This document shows, piece after piece, positions 46,332 through 56,193 of a stretch of DNA of 64,000 bases; positions within the stretch are counted from its first letter, which is position 1; each line of letters opens with the position of its first letter. The notes beneath the pieces were generated by a model, which worked only from the letters and a program-made list of their open reading frames with translations, searched no databases and was not told the DNA's origin. Where the stretch lies: NCBI GenBank assembly GCA_014904845.1, contig MU119325.1, positions 62,001 through 126,000 of the forward strand. Reading direction: 5' to 3'. The position numbers were made by a program, and so were the translations under genes. Source of the DNA: Acephala macrosclerotiorum. Lineage: Eukaryota > Ascomycota > Leotiomycetes > Helotiales > Mollisiaceae.

Positions 46332-47372
46332 TCAGCTTCCATCCTCCCAGATGGTGTCCAGGTTCAGGTCACCTCGTCGCTCAGCACCACAGACAGACCA
46401 TCGCTTTCTCTTGTCTCGTCCGAACGCAGCACCGAGAGTCCTTCCACGCGAGCTGGATAAATCGAGAGTGCCTTTTGTTTTGTTCTCCTCGCCTCCATCT
46501 GCCGCATCTGCAGCTGCCTTCAATTGCGCAATTCTCTCCGCCTCCAAAGCTGCTTCCTCCGCGTCTGGTGAATCGGGAATGGTCTCCAAGCTTGAAATGC
46601 TGGGGCTTCGTGATCGAGCAGAGGTAGGTGTGGATGGCACGGAGGATGATGTGAACGAACCTGGGTAGCTGTATGTGCCAGAGTAGCTGCTTGTGCCGAG
46701 GAATGTATCGCCGAAGCGGGAGGACTGGTAGGACGGAGAGGAAGTGACTGAGGAAGGTGTAGAGGGTGCCGTGCTGCCAGCTGTCGAGCCAGAAGCAACA
46801 AGGTAGCGAAGAGGGGAGGATGGTCGTCGAGTCTTGGGGAAGCTGCTGGTGGAAGGGGGTAGACCCAAGATTGGTGAAGTACTTCGTTCTGTAGCTTGCG
46901 GTGTATCATCTTCTGAAGCTGGACTCTCCGTCTCACTGATATTTCTCAAGCTGCGGTTTGGCAGACCTGGGAAGACCTCATCAACTGGCTTTCTTGGTGT
47001 GCGGATTGGACTGCGGACAGGACTCGCTGGTCTGCATTGGGTAGACACAGAGAGGTGACCGGAGGTATTGAAGCCTGGCATGGATTGAGCTCGAGACATG
47101 GCCGGTGCAAGAGCACTTGTAGAAGACTTCGATCGAAAGTGTCCTCGAGCGAATGGAGAGGTATTTCGTGGTCGGTATGGTATAACGGGAGAGGAGGTTA
47201 CTGGTGATCGGGGGGATTGAGGGGTAGGTTCTGTTGATCTTCGAATCGTAGGAGGTTTCTTGTTGTCCCAATCGTTCGTCTTTGGCGTGTCCGTCGTGTC
47301 TGCGAGTCGAAGAATAGGTACTGGAGACTTCCTGAACTCCTCCATTCTCTCTGTCTCCGGCACCGGTTCCAT
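46332..47372 (-). CDS. Ser/Pro-rich basic protein of unknown function
   Basis: Single frame, ATG at 47372, 346 aa; the frame is open further upstream but without an ATG. Low complexity, rich in Ser, Pro and Arg (RSPIRTPRKPVDEVFPGLPN, SPILGLPPSTSSFPKTRRP). One ordered-looking segment near the end is helical: DSPDAEEAALEAERIAQLKA, about 270-300. A basic conclusion follows with GRTLGAAFGRDKRKRWSVCG and DLDTIWED-like NLDTIWED. The conserved C-terminus suggests a fungal-specific protein with a short peptide motif, perhaps a phosphorylation substrate. No signal peptide or membrane segment. Confidence 0.75.
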   Translation of the reverse strand: MEPVPETERMEEFRKSPVPILRLADTTDTPKTNDWDNKKPPTIRRSTEPTPQSPRSPVTSSPVIPYRPRNTSPFARGHFRSKSSTSALAPAMSRAQSMPGFNTSGHLSVSTQCRPASPVRSPIRTPRKPVDEVFPGLPNRSLRNISETESPASEDDTPQATERSTSPILGLPPSTSSFPKTRRPSSPLRYLVASGSTAGSTAPSTPSSVTSSPSYQSSRFGDTFLGTSSYSGTYSYPGSFTSSSVPSTPTSARSRSPSISSLETIPDSPDAEEAALEAERIAQLKAAADAADGGEENKTKGTLDLSSSRGRTLGAAFGRDKRKRWSVCGAERRGDLNLDTIWEDGS

Positions 47373-49864
47373 GGTGGTGGTTGCAGATCTAGGGGTTGAG
47401 GGAAGGTGACGGTTCGTGAAGATCGACTTGGGAGGAGGTTTGGGTAGAATGTATAGCAATCGAAGCCGTGCACCGCCAGCTCGTAATGCTCAGAAATTAT
47501 GCAGCCGCCGATTGCTGTTCAAATGCTTCCAGGTTGTTCCCGGCGTCTACACGAAGGGCGCTGGGACTCGGCATCAGCGAGACCAGCGCGAATTCTATTT
47601 GGCGAAATTGAGTGAATAGTGGAAGTGAATATTGGAAATTGGCGAAGGTGCGTGTTATGAAGCTGATGAAGACTGGCACCTTCTGAGGGTCCCCGAAGCC
47701 ATCTGCTCTAGAATGCGCTGCAGTCTGAAAAGAAGGAAAAGTGGTGTTGCGATCTTTGTTCTTCTAGGGAAAATAGGGAAAGGGACGAGGTTCTGGCCCC
47801 CGACGGTAGAACGGTGCGAAGAGGCCCGTCAAGGCTGGGAGGCTGCACGATTCGATTAATTCAGGCTGAGGCTGCGGGCTCTCACGGTTATTGACTTATT
47901 GACTCGGAGCTGCAGATTGCCTCGTTATGGACCATGTTATTACTCAGATCGCTCCGTTGGGGAGCTCAAGTCCGGGGTAGGCGCCAATGAGGCATTGTAT
48001 TGGATGCATTCGACGTCCTGACTCCACGTGTGCATGTGCCCGCTCCTCAATGTCCTCAGCTCCTGGACCTGCGCATGCAACTGTGCACCTGGTGAATCGA
48101 AACAGTTACAGCTCTCGTGCAATTGGCCGTGTTTGTGATCCGTATCACTCACCACGAATCCTGCACGAAGATCACAGTCACGACCTGCCTCTCATCGTCT
48201 CTCCCTATCCGTTTGATGCACGCCGTCCAAGCCTTTGTTTGCCGTCATCTCGGCACTGATTGATGACGGTGTACTGTAATAGTCATGCATCGAGCTCACC
48301 AAGTATCAAATCATGCTACGTTTCGACTCTCTTACTGGCGACCGGTAGGCAAAATCCCTCAATCATCCCCGTTTGACACCGGAAGATGCTGTAATTTTAG
48401 ACTGCGAATGCGGGCGGCTGCAGCAGATCTTAGAGCAACTTGCACTTTTAGGGGTCTCGAGGTCCTGGAGGTCCCCTATTTCAAGGCTGATCTTTGCCCC
48501 TTTTCATACCGACGAAGCACATCGGCACCAGACAGCTCAGTAATCAATGCATCCTCATATATATTACTCTATCATCCACAGTCGTTTGGCATTTGTAAAG
48601 CACTTTTCTGTTGCCACTTTGCCACTCGATGACGAGTCATATCAGATCTATGGGTGAATAACGGAGATGCGTAGGACGAACGGGTATGGCCGCTGCATGG
48701 CCAAACGATCATATGATTTCAGAGGAAAAAGTACAGAAACGCCTCTACCCGCAATGTCTGTCCGACTCGAGGACATGCCACCGTGATCTCACCTGCCGCC
48801 GAGGCCAGAGTGAGACTGCTGTCCTCCTCTCGAAGAACAAACAGCTGCTGCTGCCTCTGCTGGGGCCCGGAATGAGGCCCAGCGGCCGGGGGAGACAGTG
48901 AGGCCATACTCAGCACAGCAGCTTGCATCTTCCCCAAGCCTCATTCGGGCCTCACTCCAGGCTCGTTCCTACTCGGAAAGTGCTCTAATCAAATTCGTCG
49001 ACATCGACGGCGGCATTAAGACATGGAGGAAGAAGGGAGTTCGGGCGGATAGATACAGCCACCATCCGCCAGATACACAAAAGTGGTTCGGAGAAGAAGT
49101 TTCCGATGTCCTCATCAGAAATTGGCTTGATAGTTGATTTAAGATTCTTTTGGTCTTTGCTGCCGGCCTGGCGGTCTTGATATTTTGTTGAATCTGTTCT
49201 TGAGCCACACCTTCGAACGAAGTAACTCCCAGTCAGGTATGTGGAAACATAAACACCCTTGCAGCTTGATCATATCCTCGAGTCCATGCAGAAAAGCCGA
49301 GATCCCCATCTGGACATTCCATATGTCGGTTGCTATAACCTTATATCCATACTGCTGGCAAGAATCCGAGCCTCCTTGTTCTAACGTAAAAACCATACCT
49401 CGGAAATATACCAAGTCCGAGCTCTCAATCTGTAACAAACTTCGTGATGTCGTCATTCATGTTCCATCGTCCAGCTACCATCAATAATGAAAAAGAATAT
49501 TCACGAGATGAGATATGAAGTCTTATGAAGCATCGTGCAGCTGTTATATGAATTTCAGCTGATCTCAGATAAAAACAGCTCGTATCTAGATCCGAGCTCA
49601 CCCCTATCCTAATCCCGCTTAGGAAAGTTTCATGAACAGCCTCACCCGTTCCCTTTTCACATCGTCAACCACCAAAAATCCACAACCACAACCTCACCGG
49701 CGCAGTCATCGAAACCCCCTCGCTGGGGAAGACTGCCTGGCCTCAAATCATTCCTCGAGAATCGCATGACGCGACCGAAACAGTCAGCTTCCGCACATGC
49801 AATCCGCCAACTTCGAACATCCATCGAATTCGCAGATTGAGGACACCCAACCTACAACGTCGCC
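47373..49864. other. Long intergenic region, no gene supported
   Basis: About 2.5 kb between divergent genes (a Ser/Pro-rich gene on - and MNN9 on +). Open frames exist (48685-48900 and 48898-49137 on +, 49139-49456 on -). None has a start context plus motif or splice logic. The 49139-49456 frame has the most natural composition but remains unsupported. Confidence 0.45.
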
Positions 49865-51058
49865 ATGGGGCCCGTCCGGTCATTGCGGCGCTCGAGCCCG
49901 ATTACCATGATAGTCGGCATCGTACTCGTAATAATAATATTCGTCTTCCTCCTCTCACCCTCCAGTTCCGATTCAGCAGCTTCTCAAGTACGGAAAGCGA
50001 ACGCGGCTTCGAATCCCCTCTCCCCTCCTACATCACCATTTCGAAAATCAAATGAGAAGAGCGATGGGAAGAGGATACCTCCCCCCGTGGTACATTACCA
50101 CATGAACAACGTCACCAGCTCCAGCGACCCGCTGGGAAACCGAGAAACAGTCCTAATCCTCACGCCGTTGGCAAGATTCTACCAAGAATACTGGGATAAC
50201 CTAATGAAGCTTACCTACCCGCATGAACTCATCACACTCGGCTTCATGATCCCCAAAAACAGAGAAGGAAACGCAGCCACAGCCGCGCTCCAGGAACAAA
50301 TTACCAAGACGCAGAAATCGGGACCGATAAAGGACAGATTCGCAAGCATTATCATCGAGCGTCAGGATTTCGATCCGCCGCTTGCGTCGCAGATAGAGGC
50401 GGAGAGGCACAAGATGGAGAATCAGAAGGCGAGGAGAGCGGCTATGTCTAGAGCCAGGAACTCGTTGCTATTCACTACGCTTGGTCCTTCTACGTCTTGG
50501 GTTCTGTGGTTGGATTCGGATATCGTTGAAACTCCACATACTATTATTCAGGATCTGGCAGCTCATGACAAAGCGATCATTGTCCCGAACTGTTTCCAGC
50601 GATACGTTGATCCCAAGACGAAACAACCGGCCGAACGACCGTATGATTTCAATAGTTGGCAGGATAGCGAGACAGCGCGGGATATGGCGGAGAAGATGGG
50701 TCCGGATGATATTCTACTCGAAGGATATGCGTCGATGGCGACCTATAGGACGTTGATGGCATACATGTCTGCAGATGGAGGGGATCCTAGAGAGGAGATT
50801 GCGCTGGATGGGGTTGGAGGAACGGCGTTACTGGTGAAAGCGGAGGTTCATAGGGATGGGGCTATGTTCCCGCCATTTCCGTTTTATCATCTTATTGAGA
50901 CGGAGGGGTTTGCGAAGATGGCGAAGAGGTTGGGGTGGAGTTCTACTGGGTTGCCGAATTATAAGGTATTTCCCCTACTGCATTTCCTTCCCTGACCACT
51001 CTCTATTCTTGAATTTGGAGCTGATGTTATGATTCAGGTGTACCACTACAACGAGTGA
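49865..51058 (+). CDS. MNN9: Golgi mannan polymerase complex subunit Mnn9
   Basis: Type II Golgi membrane glycosyltransferase (Anp1/Van1/Mnn9 family) that extends the alpha-1,6-mannan backbone on N-glycans. Exons 49865-50965 and 51038-51058 give 373 aa. The second exon codes only VYHYNE, the conserved Mnn9 C-terminus. The N-terminus is MGPVRSLRRSSP then one anchor helix (about 15-34). Catalytic region: VLILTPLARFYQEYWDNL, ALQEQITKTQ, then the DxD-type LWLDSDIVETPHTIIQDL near 217, VPNCFQRYVDP, DILLEGYASMATYRTLMAYM and DGVGGTALLVKAEVHRDGAMF. Order and length are those of Mnn9 and not the longer Anp1 or Van1. Its product acts on secreted wall proteins such as those coded elsewhere in the window. 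Confidence 0.95.
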
Positions 51059-51687
51059 GACGTCTGGAACAGTCCACTCTTACCTTCAACATAAATACTT
51101 AGGGCAACAAGTCAAGACAGGACAGACGGGGTTGCACAGAACGAGAGGAAAGATTCAGCATCGGCTGTCACAATAGCAACAAAAAGTCGAATGTACAGGC
51201 AGAGGCAATTGTGTCTTTTTTTTGACCAGGGAAGGCGTTTTTGTGGCATAACATTACTCTAGGCTCGTGGCTTGTGTAGAGTTGAGCTTATGTATACCAT
51301 AGAAAGAAGGTCGTTTGTTCGAGATATCCATGAACTTTGTTCTTTTGAAATGTGGTGTTTTCATTATGGACATTGTGTCTGATGTACGTGATTCTATCGA
51401 GAATATTCCCGGGAAGAATGTACGTAGTCTTCCTAGAGCTTGCAAACCTCCATGTGTCGCAGCCTTTGTAAACGCATTCTGGATGCTTTTCGCTCGCTCG
51501 TTCGCTCATTATGCCGTAATATCCTAGCAAGACTCCAGCCAAACGCCTTACTGACCCAGTTCATCGTTTGTTCATTTCCAAATCATTCCAATCCCAGTCA
51601 CTCCAGCCACCCATCCTAGGACCAGACTACTCTTTCCTAACCTTCAGTTTTCTCGCCTTCAAGTTTCACTCAGAACTTTTCTCAGCA
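51059..51687. other. Convergent intergenic spacer
   Basis: Between MNN9 and PEX4 3' ends. Opposed short frames near 51254-51542 have no motif. Confidence 0.5.
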
Positions 51688-52382
51688 TTACCGCTTGCTC
51701 TTCCCCTTCGGCTCATCCTCCTCATCCAAATGCCCCTCAAACCTCTCCTCCCCACACCAATACCCCACTAATCCCCTCGCTCCAATCGTATCGCCTTGCC
51801 GTAACAATGCACCCATCTCTACATTCAACGGACTATCGACTCCCGGCTCACCTAGTAATCTCACTGCAGAAGAAATTAGCTGCAATCCTTGAAAGTCTCA
51901 TCCCGTCATAATAACTCCACCCAGGTGATTCACGGGCAGACTGACTCCCAGCCATGATCCAAGTCTTCTTCTACCCCGAAGCAGAAACAAAATATGAACG
52001 TACCGACGCTTTCTAAAGCCCCAACTACTCCTAGGACTGGAGTCCAATTCTCTTTAAGGACGTCGAGACATATTTCCCCCGTCTCCCACTTCACATTCGG
52101 ATGGCAAACTTTGGTGACGAATGTTATGGTTGGTGGCTGATTGGGGTATTGGGGTGGGACTTGGATGGAGAGGAGCCAGCGGCCGGATTGGTAGCCTGAA
52201 GTTGGAGGGAGAGTATGTCCGCTAAGGATGCAGCGGAGCGATAATAGGTTGGAAGGGAGAGGGACGAGGGAGAGGATGTTGGGATGTGGAGAACTTGATG
52301 AGTGCGCGGAAGAGAATGCTGTTAGTTCGGTGAGGATTCGCTTTGTGGGTGTGCGTGAAGAAGCGGTCTTGGATGTAGACAT
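51688..52382 (-). CDS. PEX4: Peroxisomal ubiquitin-conjugating enzyme Pex4-like
   Basis: E2 enzyme that in fungi mono-ubiquitinates the import receptor Pex5 at the peroxisome. Exons 52382-52004 and 51887-51688 give 192 aa with a 116-nt intron. The E2 fold is present: WLLSIQVPPQYPNQPPTITF, then HPN at 94-96 and the catalytic Cys at 105 in GEICLDVLKENWTP. The C-terminal part after the intron, LQLISSAVRLLGEPGVDSPL then GALLRQGD, matches Pex4 better than other E2s, in which these helices differ. The assignment rests on the GEICLDVLKxxWTP pattern and C-terminal motifs; a non-peroxisomal E2 is the alternative. Confidence 0.85.
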
Positions 52383-54013
52383 TGTTGTTGATTGAGGGGA
52401 GGCTGGCGAATCTCGAATGGCGGTATTGCCCTTGTTGGGCTCTGCGGACTGTTTCGTGGGCTTCGATTCGTGCCTGGCGGATATTCTGGGATCGTAAGCT
52501 CGTCCCTGCTGTCGTGGTGGCTTGTCGTTGTCAGAATTGTGAAGAAGAGCTTGAAGCTTGAGCTTGGGTTGCGATCAAACTGTTCAGCCTCGGCTCGATT
52601 GGCTCGGGACCCGGGAAAACGATTCCCCTAGCGCGGTTCATCCCAACATCTCATGTCATGTCATACAAGAATACGATGGCGGCATGAAGGTCTCATGATT
52701 AACATCCAATCACCACCTCGCATCTCATTTTCTTCACAGCATTGATACTATTCGCGAATCCGGATTCTTGTGGCGCTCAGGCATGAGAAGGCTGAAGAGC
52801 CAGACTTGTGGAGGCTGGTTGGAGGAAGCCTTAAGACAGAGCGTAACGAGCGTAACGAACTCGGGGGTATCGTTACATTCCATGGGGAAGATGCTATTCT
52901 TGTCTGCCGACTTGGCTTTTCTAGAATGTTTCTGCGAGTGCAGATGGTGTGCTTTCTCGAGGCTGACTTCAGGAGGTAACTCCTGGAGTTGCTGCTTACA
53001 GTACTTTTTGGTTTTTGAGTTCTCGGCCGTACACGGCGTGATTTGAATCGGAATGGCTAATGGCGAGTAATGGTCTCTGATTACTGTCGCGTTTGCGATG
53101 TCATGGTTGAGGGGTTGATTATCTTTCGTTTTTTTGAGACGGGATGCCGTAATGAGAGCTCAAGATGATAACTCAAGACGGCGGAACAGCCGGGTACGAG
53201 TTTATTTCATAGAAGGTATGATCTGCATTTGGGAACTATCTTCATTCTCTAATTGGGAGATTTCTGCTTTAGCTAGTACGAGCGACTCTAAAGCCTTTCT
53301 TCGTGCTTCTGTCTGTACTAGAAATTACCACCTGACTTTCCTGAACCAAGTACCTGATGTCAATCCTTTTGCAAATTCGGTGGCCGAAAAATTTGAAGAA
53401 CGATTCTGCGAATCAAACCCCAGCATCCGTACTTGGTAATTTGTCTTGAGTTGAGCGCGAAGAACCAGCCTTGCCACGGCTGCGGCCGCTGTCATCCCAT
53501 AGACTGCGCCTCACAGCCACAACCCAGTCACCGCCGAAGAACCCTGCATTTCACAGTGCAGCAGCCAATTAGGGCTTATTCTCTAGTTCTACAGATTAAT
53601 GGCACGTTACTTCTCCAGCTCAGCCTTATGTCTCTCATAACTGAATTATGTTCCGAGAACCGCCATCTGCAAGCACGATTGGCGAGCGGGAGACATGCAT
53701 CGCGAGCCTAATCTCGTGTTCAGTACCGGCATGCTCACTGGACGAGAATAGACAGTGACATCACTGCCAGCTAAGCTTATTTTCGATCTCGTGTTCGATG
53801 TTTACTGCTCAACGCCTCCGGAAATTTGAGTAGAGTCGAAGATATAAAATGGAAGGTACGACCCGAGAAGAAGAACATTATCCACATCAAACACTTCACC
53901 TTTCAGCCTTCAGCCTTCACAACAATCAACCAAACAATCTTCACTCGCTTCAACTTCTTCATCAATAACCAATAACCATAAACATCGACTACCAAACCAC
54001 CTCAATCTTCAAC
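52383..54013. other. Divergent intergenic region with effector promoter
   Basis: About 1.6 kb between PEX4 (-) and the NIS1-like gene (+). Frames at 52392-52631, 52768-53046 and 53134-53439 show no motif. The last 170 bases form the NIS1-like promoter and leader. Confidence 0.5.
53843..53849 (+). promoter_or_regulatory. TATA box of the NIS1-like gene
   Basis: TATAAAA, 171 bases before the start codon at 54014, followed by a CA-rich leader. Suits a strongly induced gene. Confidence 0.6.
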
Positions 54014-54421
54014 ATGCGTTTCACAGCTGCCTCCGTCGCCGTCTTGGCCTCCACCCTCATCTCCTCTTCTTCCGCCATCATCACCGGCGTCACAGCTCCC
54101 TCCACAGTCTACGCCTATAACCCATTCACTGTCACCCTGACCACTGCCAACTACATTCAATCCGTCTACGATGTCGCTGTCGGATTCGGCGTAGCACCCG
54201 GCAAAGGCTTCCCAGGTGCCTTGGGCAATGTCGCCTCGACCGCCTATCTCGGTCCTTCCAAGTCCAACATCCTCACTCGTATCACCTTCGACATCACTCT
54301 TCCAGCCGGTACCCAGAATGGCGAGTATATCCTCACTGCTGAGGTGTTCAGCCTTTTCGGTGCTGCGTACTCTGGAACCGTTACCACCTTCAACACCACC
54401 ATCAACGTTGCCGGTTTCTAA
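54014..54421 (+). CDS. Small secreted NIS1-like effector candidate
   Basis: Intronless, 135 aa. The signal peptide is about 1-20 (MRFTAASVAVLASTLISSSS), and the mature part begins near AIITGVTAP. Diagnostic for the NIS1 family as I recall it: TANYIQSVYDVAVGFGVAPG, PGALGNVASTAYLGPSKSN and LPAGTQNGEYILTAEVFS. It has no Cys and is beta-rich. NIS1 proteins are widely conserved secreted proteins of plant-associated fungi; the best-studied member interferes with host immune receptor-kinase signalling. Here the role is inferred from family only. TATA promoter at 53843 and strong start context (CAACATG) suggest high expression. Confidence 0.72.
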   Translation: MRFTAASVAVLASTLISSSSAIITGVTAPSTVYAYNPFTVTLTTANYIQSVYDVAVGFGVAPGKGFPGALGNVASTAYLGPSKSNILTRITFDITLPAGTQNGEYILTAEVFSLFGAAYSGTVTTFNTTINVAGF

Positions 54422-55147
54422 GCTGGAGATCAGAGATTTGGGGAGTTGCAGGGAAATATAGATGAGAGGATAGAATAATTGCATGGCTTTGGAGTTTCGG
54501 TTATGGGTTTGCGGAGCGGGCGGGGCTCTGCATTACACGGCCCTTAAAATAAGCACTCTGGGGGACCATTATTGGAGAAGCATACGGCGGTGCATGTAAT
54601 ATCAATAAAAATTAGAATGGAATTCCTCGGTGGAAACATACTGGCTTTGTTCCTTCCTTTTTGTTTCCCGCCTTCTACCCCAAGTAAGGCTTTTCCACGT
54701 TTGGATTTCGTGCTCTATTCGTGCTCCCGCATGTTTCCCCGAGGTCAACTGTTATGATCTTCCAAAAGACACTGCTTTAGGCCAGCAGCTGGATTTGGGG
54801 AGTAATGCTATTGTGTTTGAAACAATACATATTTCATTCCTCCTCCACCACTATCTAGCTATGTACATACAGGTCCGACCCACTCTCTTCAACATCCTAC
54901 ACCTCTCATCCATCACCACACCTCAACCCATCAAACGAACGAAAAGACCCATACGTCATTCCCCCCCTTCACCAACTTCACTCATCCTCTACAACCTTAG
55001 CCCGATATCCTGCAATCATTACCAAACACCCCAACCACTAACCCCCTCGCGCCTCACTCCTCGAACATCCCACCACCAACCACATCCCTAGGATTCCCTC
55101 CTCCTTCTCACTACCACCGCCATCCTCACCCTCTCCTCTTCCCCCAT
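54422..55147. other. Convergent intergenic spacer
   Basis: 3' flanks of two small secreted-protein genes. A pyrimidine- and C-rich stretch lies at about 54870-55140. No gene seen. Confidence 0.5.
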
Positions 55148-55399
55148 CTACTTACCAATCGGATTCCCGGCACTATCCGAACAAACCACCATCCCCTCAA
55201 CAGCAACACAACTCCCCTGCCCATTACCAAAGATAGGACTCCCATTTGGTAAGTTCGGATTAACGGCTTTCCCATTTTCGGCTTCGAGGGCTGCTTTTTC
55301 GGAGGCGACGGAGCGTTGGGTGATGATTACTGGGCTGGCCAGGGTGGTTGTGAGGAGAGCCGCGAGGGCGAGGTAGAGGGAGGGTGATGAGAATTGCAT
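55148..55399 (-). CDS. Very small secreted protein, effector candidate
   Basis: The frame opens further upstream but the meaningful start is the ATG at 55399, giving 83 aa. The N-terminus is a textbook signal peptide (MQFSSPSLYLALAALLTTTL, cleavage near ASP). The short mature protein reads VIITQRSVASEKAALEAENG, PNLPNGSPIFGNGQG, then SCVAVEGMVVCSDSAGNP, with just two Cys. No known domain. It lies tail-to-tail with the NIS1-like gene, both being small secreted proteins. A CA-rich leader precedes the start. Confidence 0.7.
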   Translation of the reverse strand: MQFSSPSLYLALAALLTTTLASPVIITQRSVASEKAALEAENGKAVNPNLPNGSPIFGNGQGSCVAVEGMVVCSDSAGNPIGK

Positions 55400-56193
55400 T
55401 TTGGATTGTTTGGATGGGTTTGATTGGTGAGAGGGGGGTACTTCAGACCAGCTGATGAGAGTTTGGTTGTTGGTGTGAGGTGGTTGTGGATGAGAGTGAG
55501 AATGAGATGATGAGTATGGTACTGGAATAGGGACGCGGGTATCAGGACCATTTATACTCCAGTCTCGAAGACTTGAAGTCAAACCTTCGTTCTCATGAAC
55601 ATGAGTCGCCACCAGATCTTTCATGCTATGCTGGAACGCTCATCTGAACAGAAACATCTCTTGGCATTCTTTTTAATCTTATCATCAAGAGATATGATAT
55701 CAGCATTCCATGTCCATAAGATCCCTAGCACAGAGATGTTGGGCTCGTCGGCCAAAAGCTCGACAGCCGAGCTGGAAGGTGTAGGCTGAGTAGCGAAACG
55801 AAGTCTCCAGATGAACATCAAACGCTCGGTTCGGTTTTGGGAATGGAACATGGTGAATTAACATTGTGTCATGATTTGTCAAGCGAAAGTTTATTATGAT
55901 GTTTCAGTATGAGAACATGGTGTGGGTGTTGAGGTGAAACATGTCATCTGATTTTTGATGTTTTGTCCACACTAGTGCTCGCAACATGTCAAAGCCTTGA
56001 AACCTTGAATCTCCTCATGATTATTATCGTTCTTTCCAGAAATCTGTGCATGTCAGAGGCCTTCTGCGGGTGTATGAATTCGTGGCCATCAAAGTACTAA
56101 GAGAGCTGTCCAAGGCTCATCTCATAATATAAAAAGCACAGCTCCTATTTGATCTTGCTGGACTGCTTCGCTGCCGACACTGAAACTAGCATT
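55400..56193. other. Intergenic
   Basis: Upstream of the small secreted gene and 3' flank of the NLR pseudogene. A (-) frame at 55621-55851 has no motif. Confidence 0.5.

Noticed and set aside
49139..49456. 105-aa minus frame in the long intergenic region
   Set aside because: Natural composition but no start context, domain, signal or splice partner.
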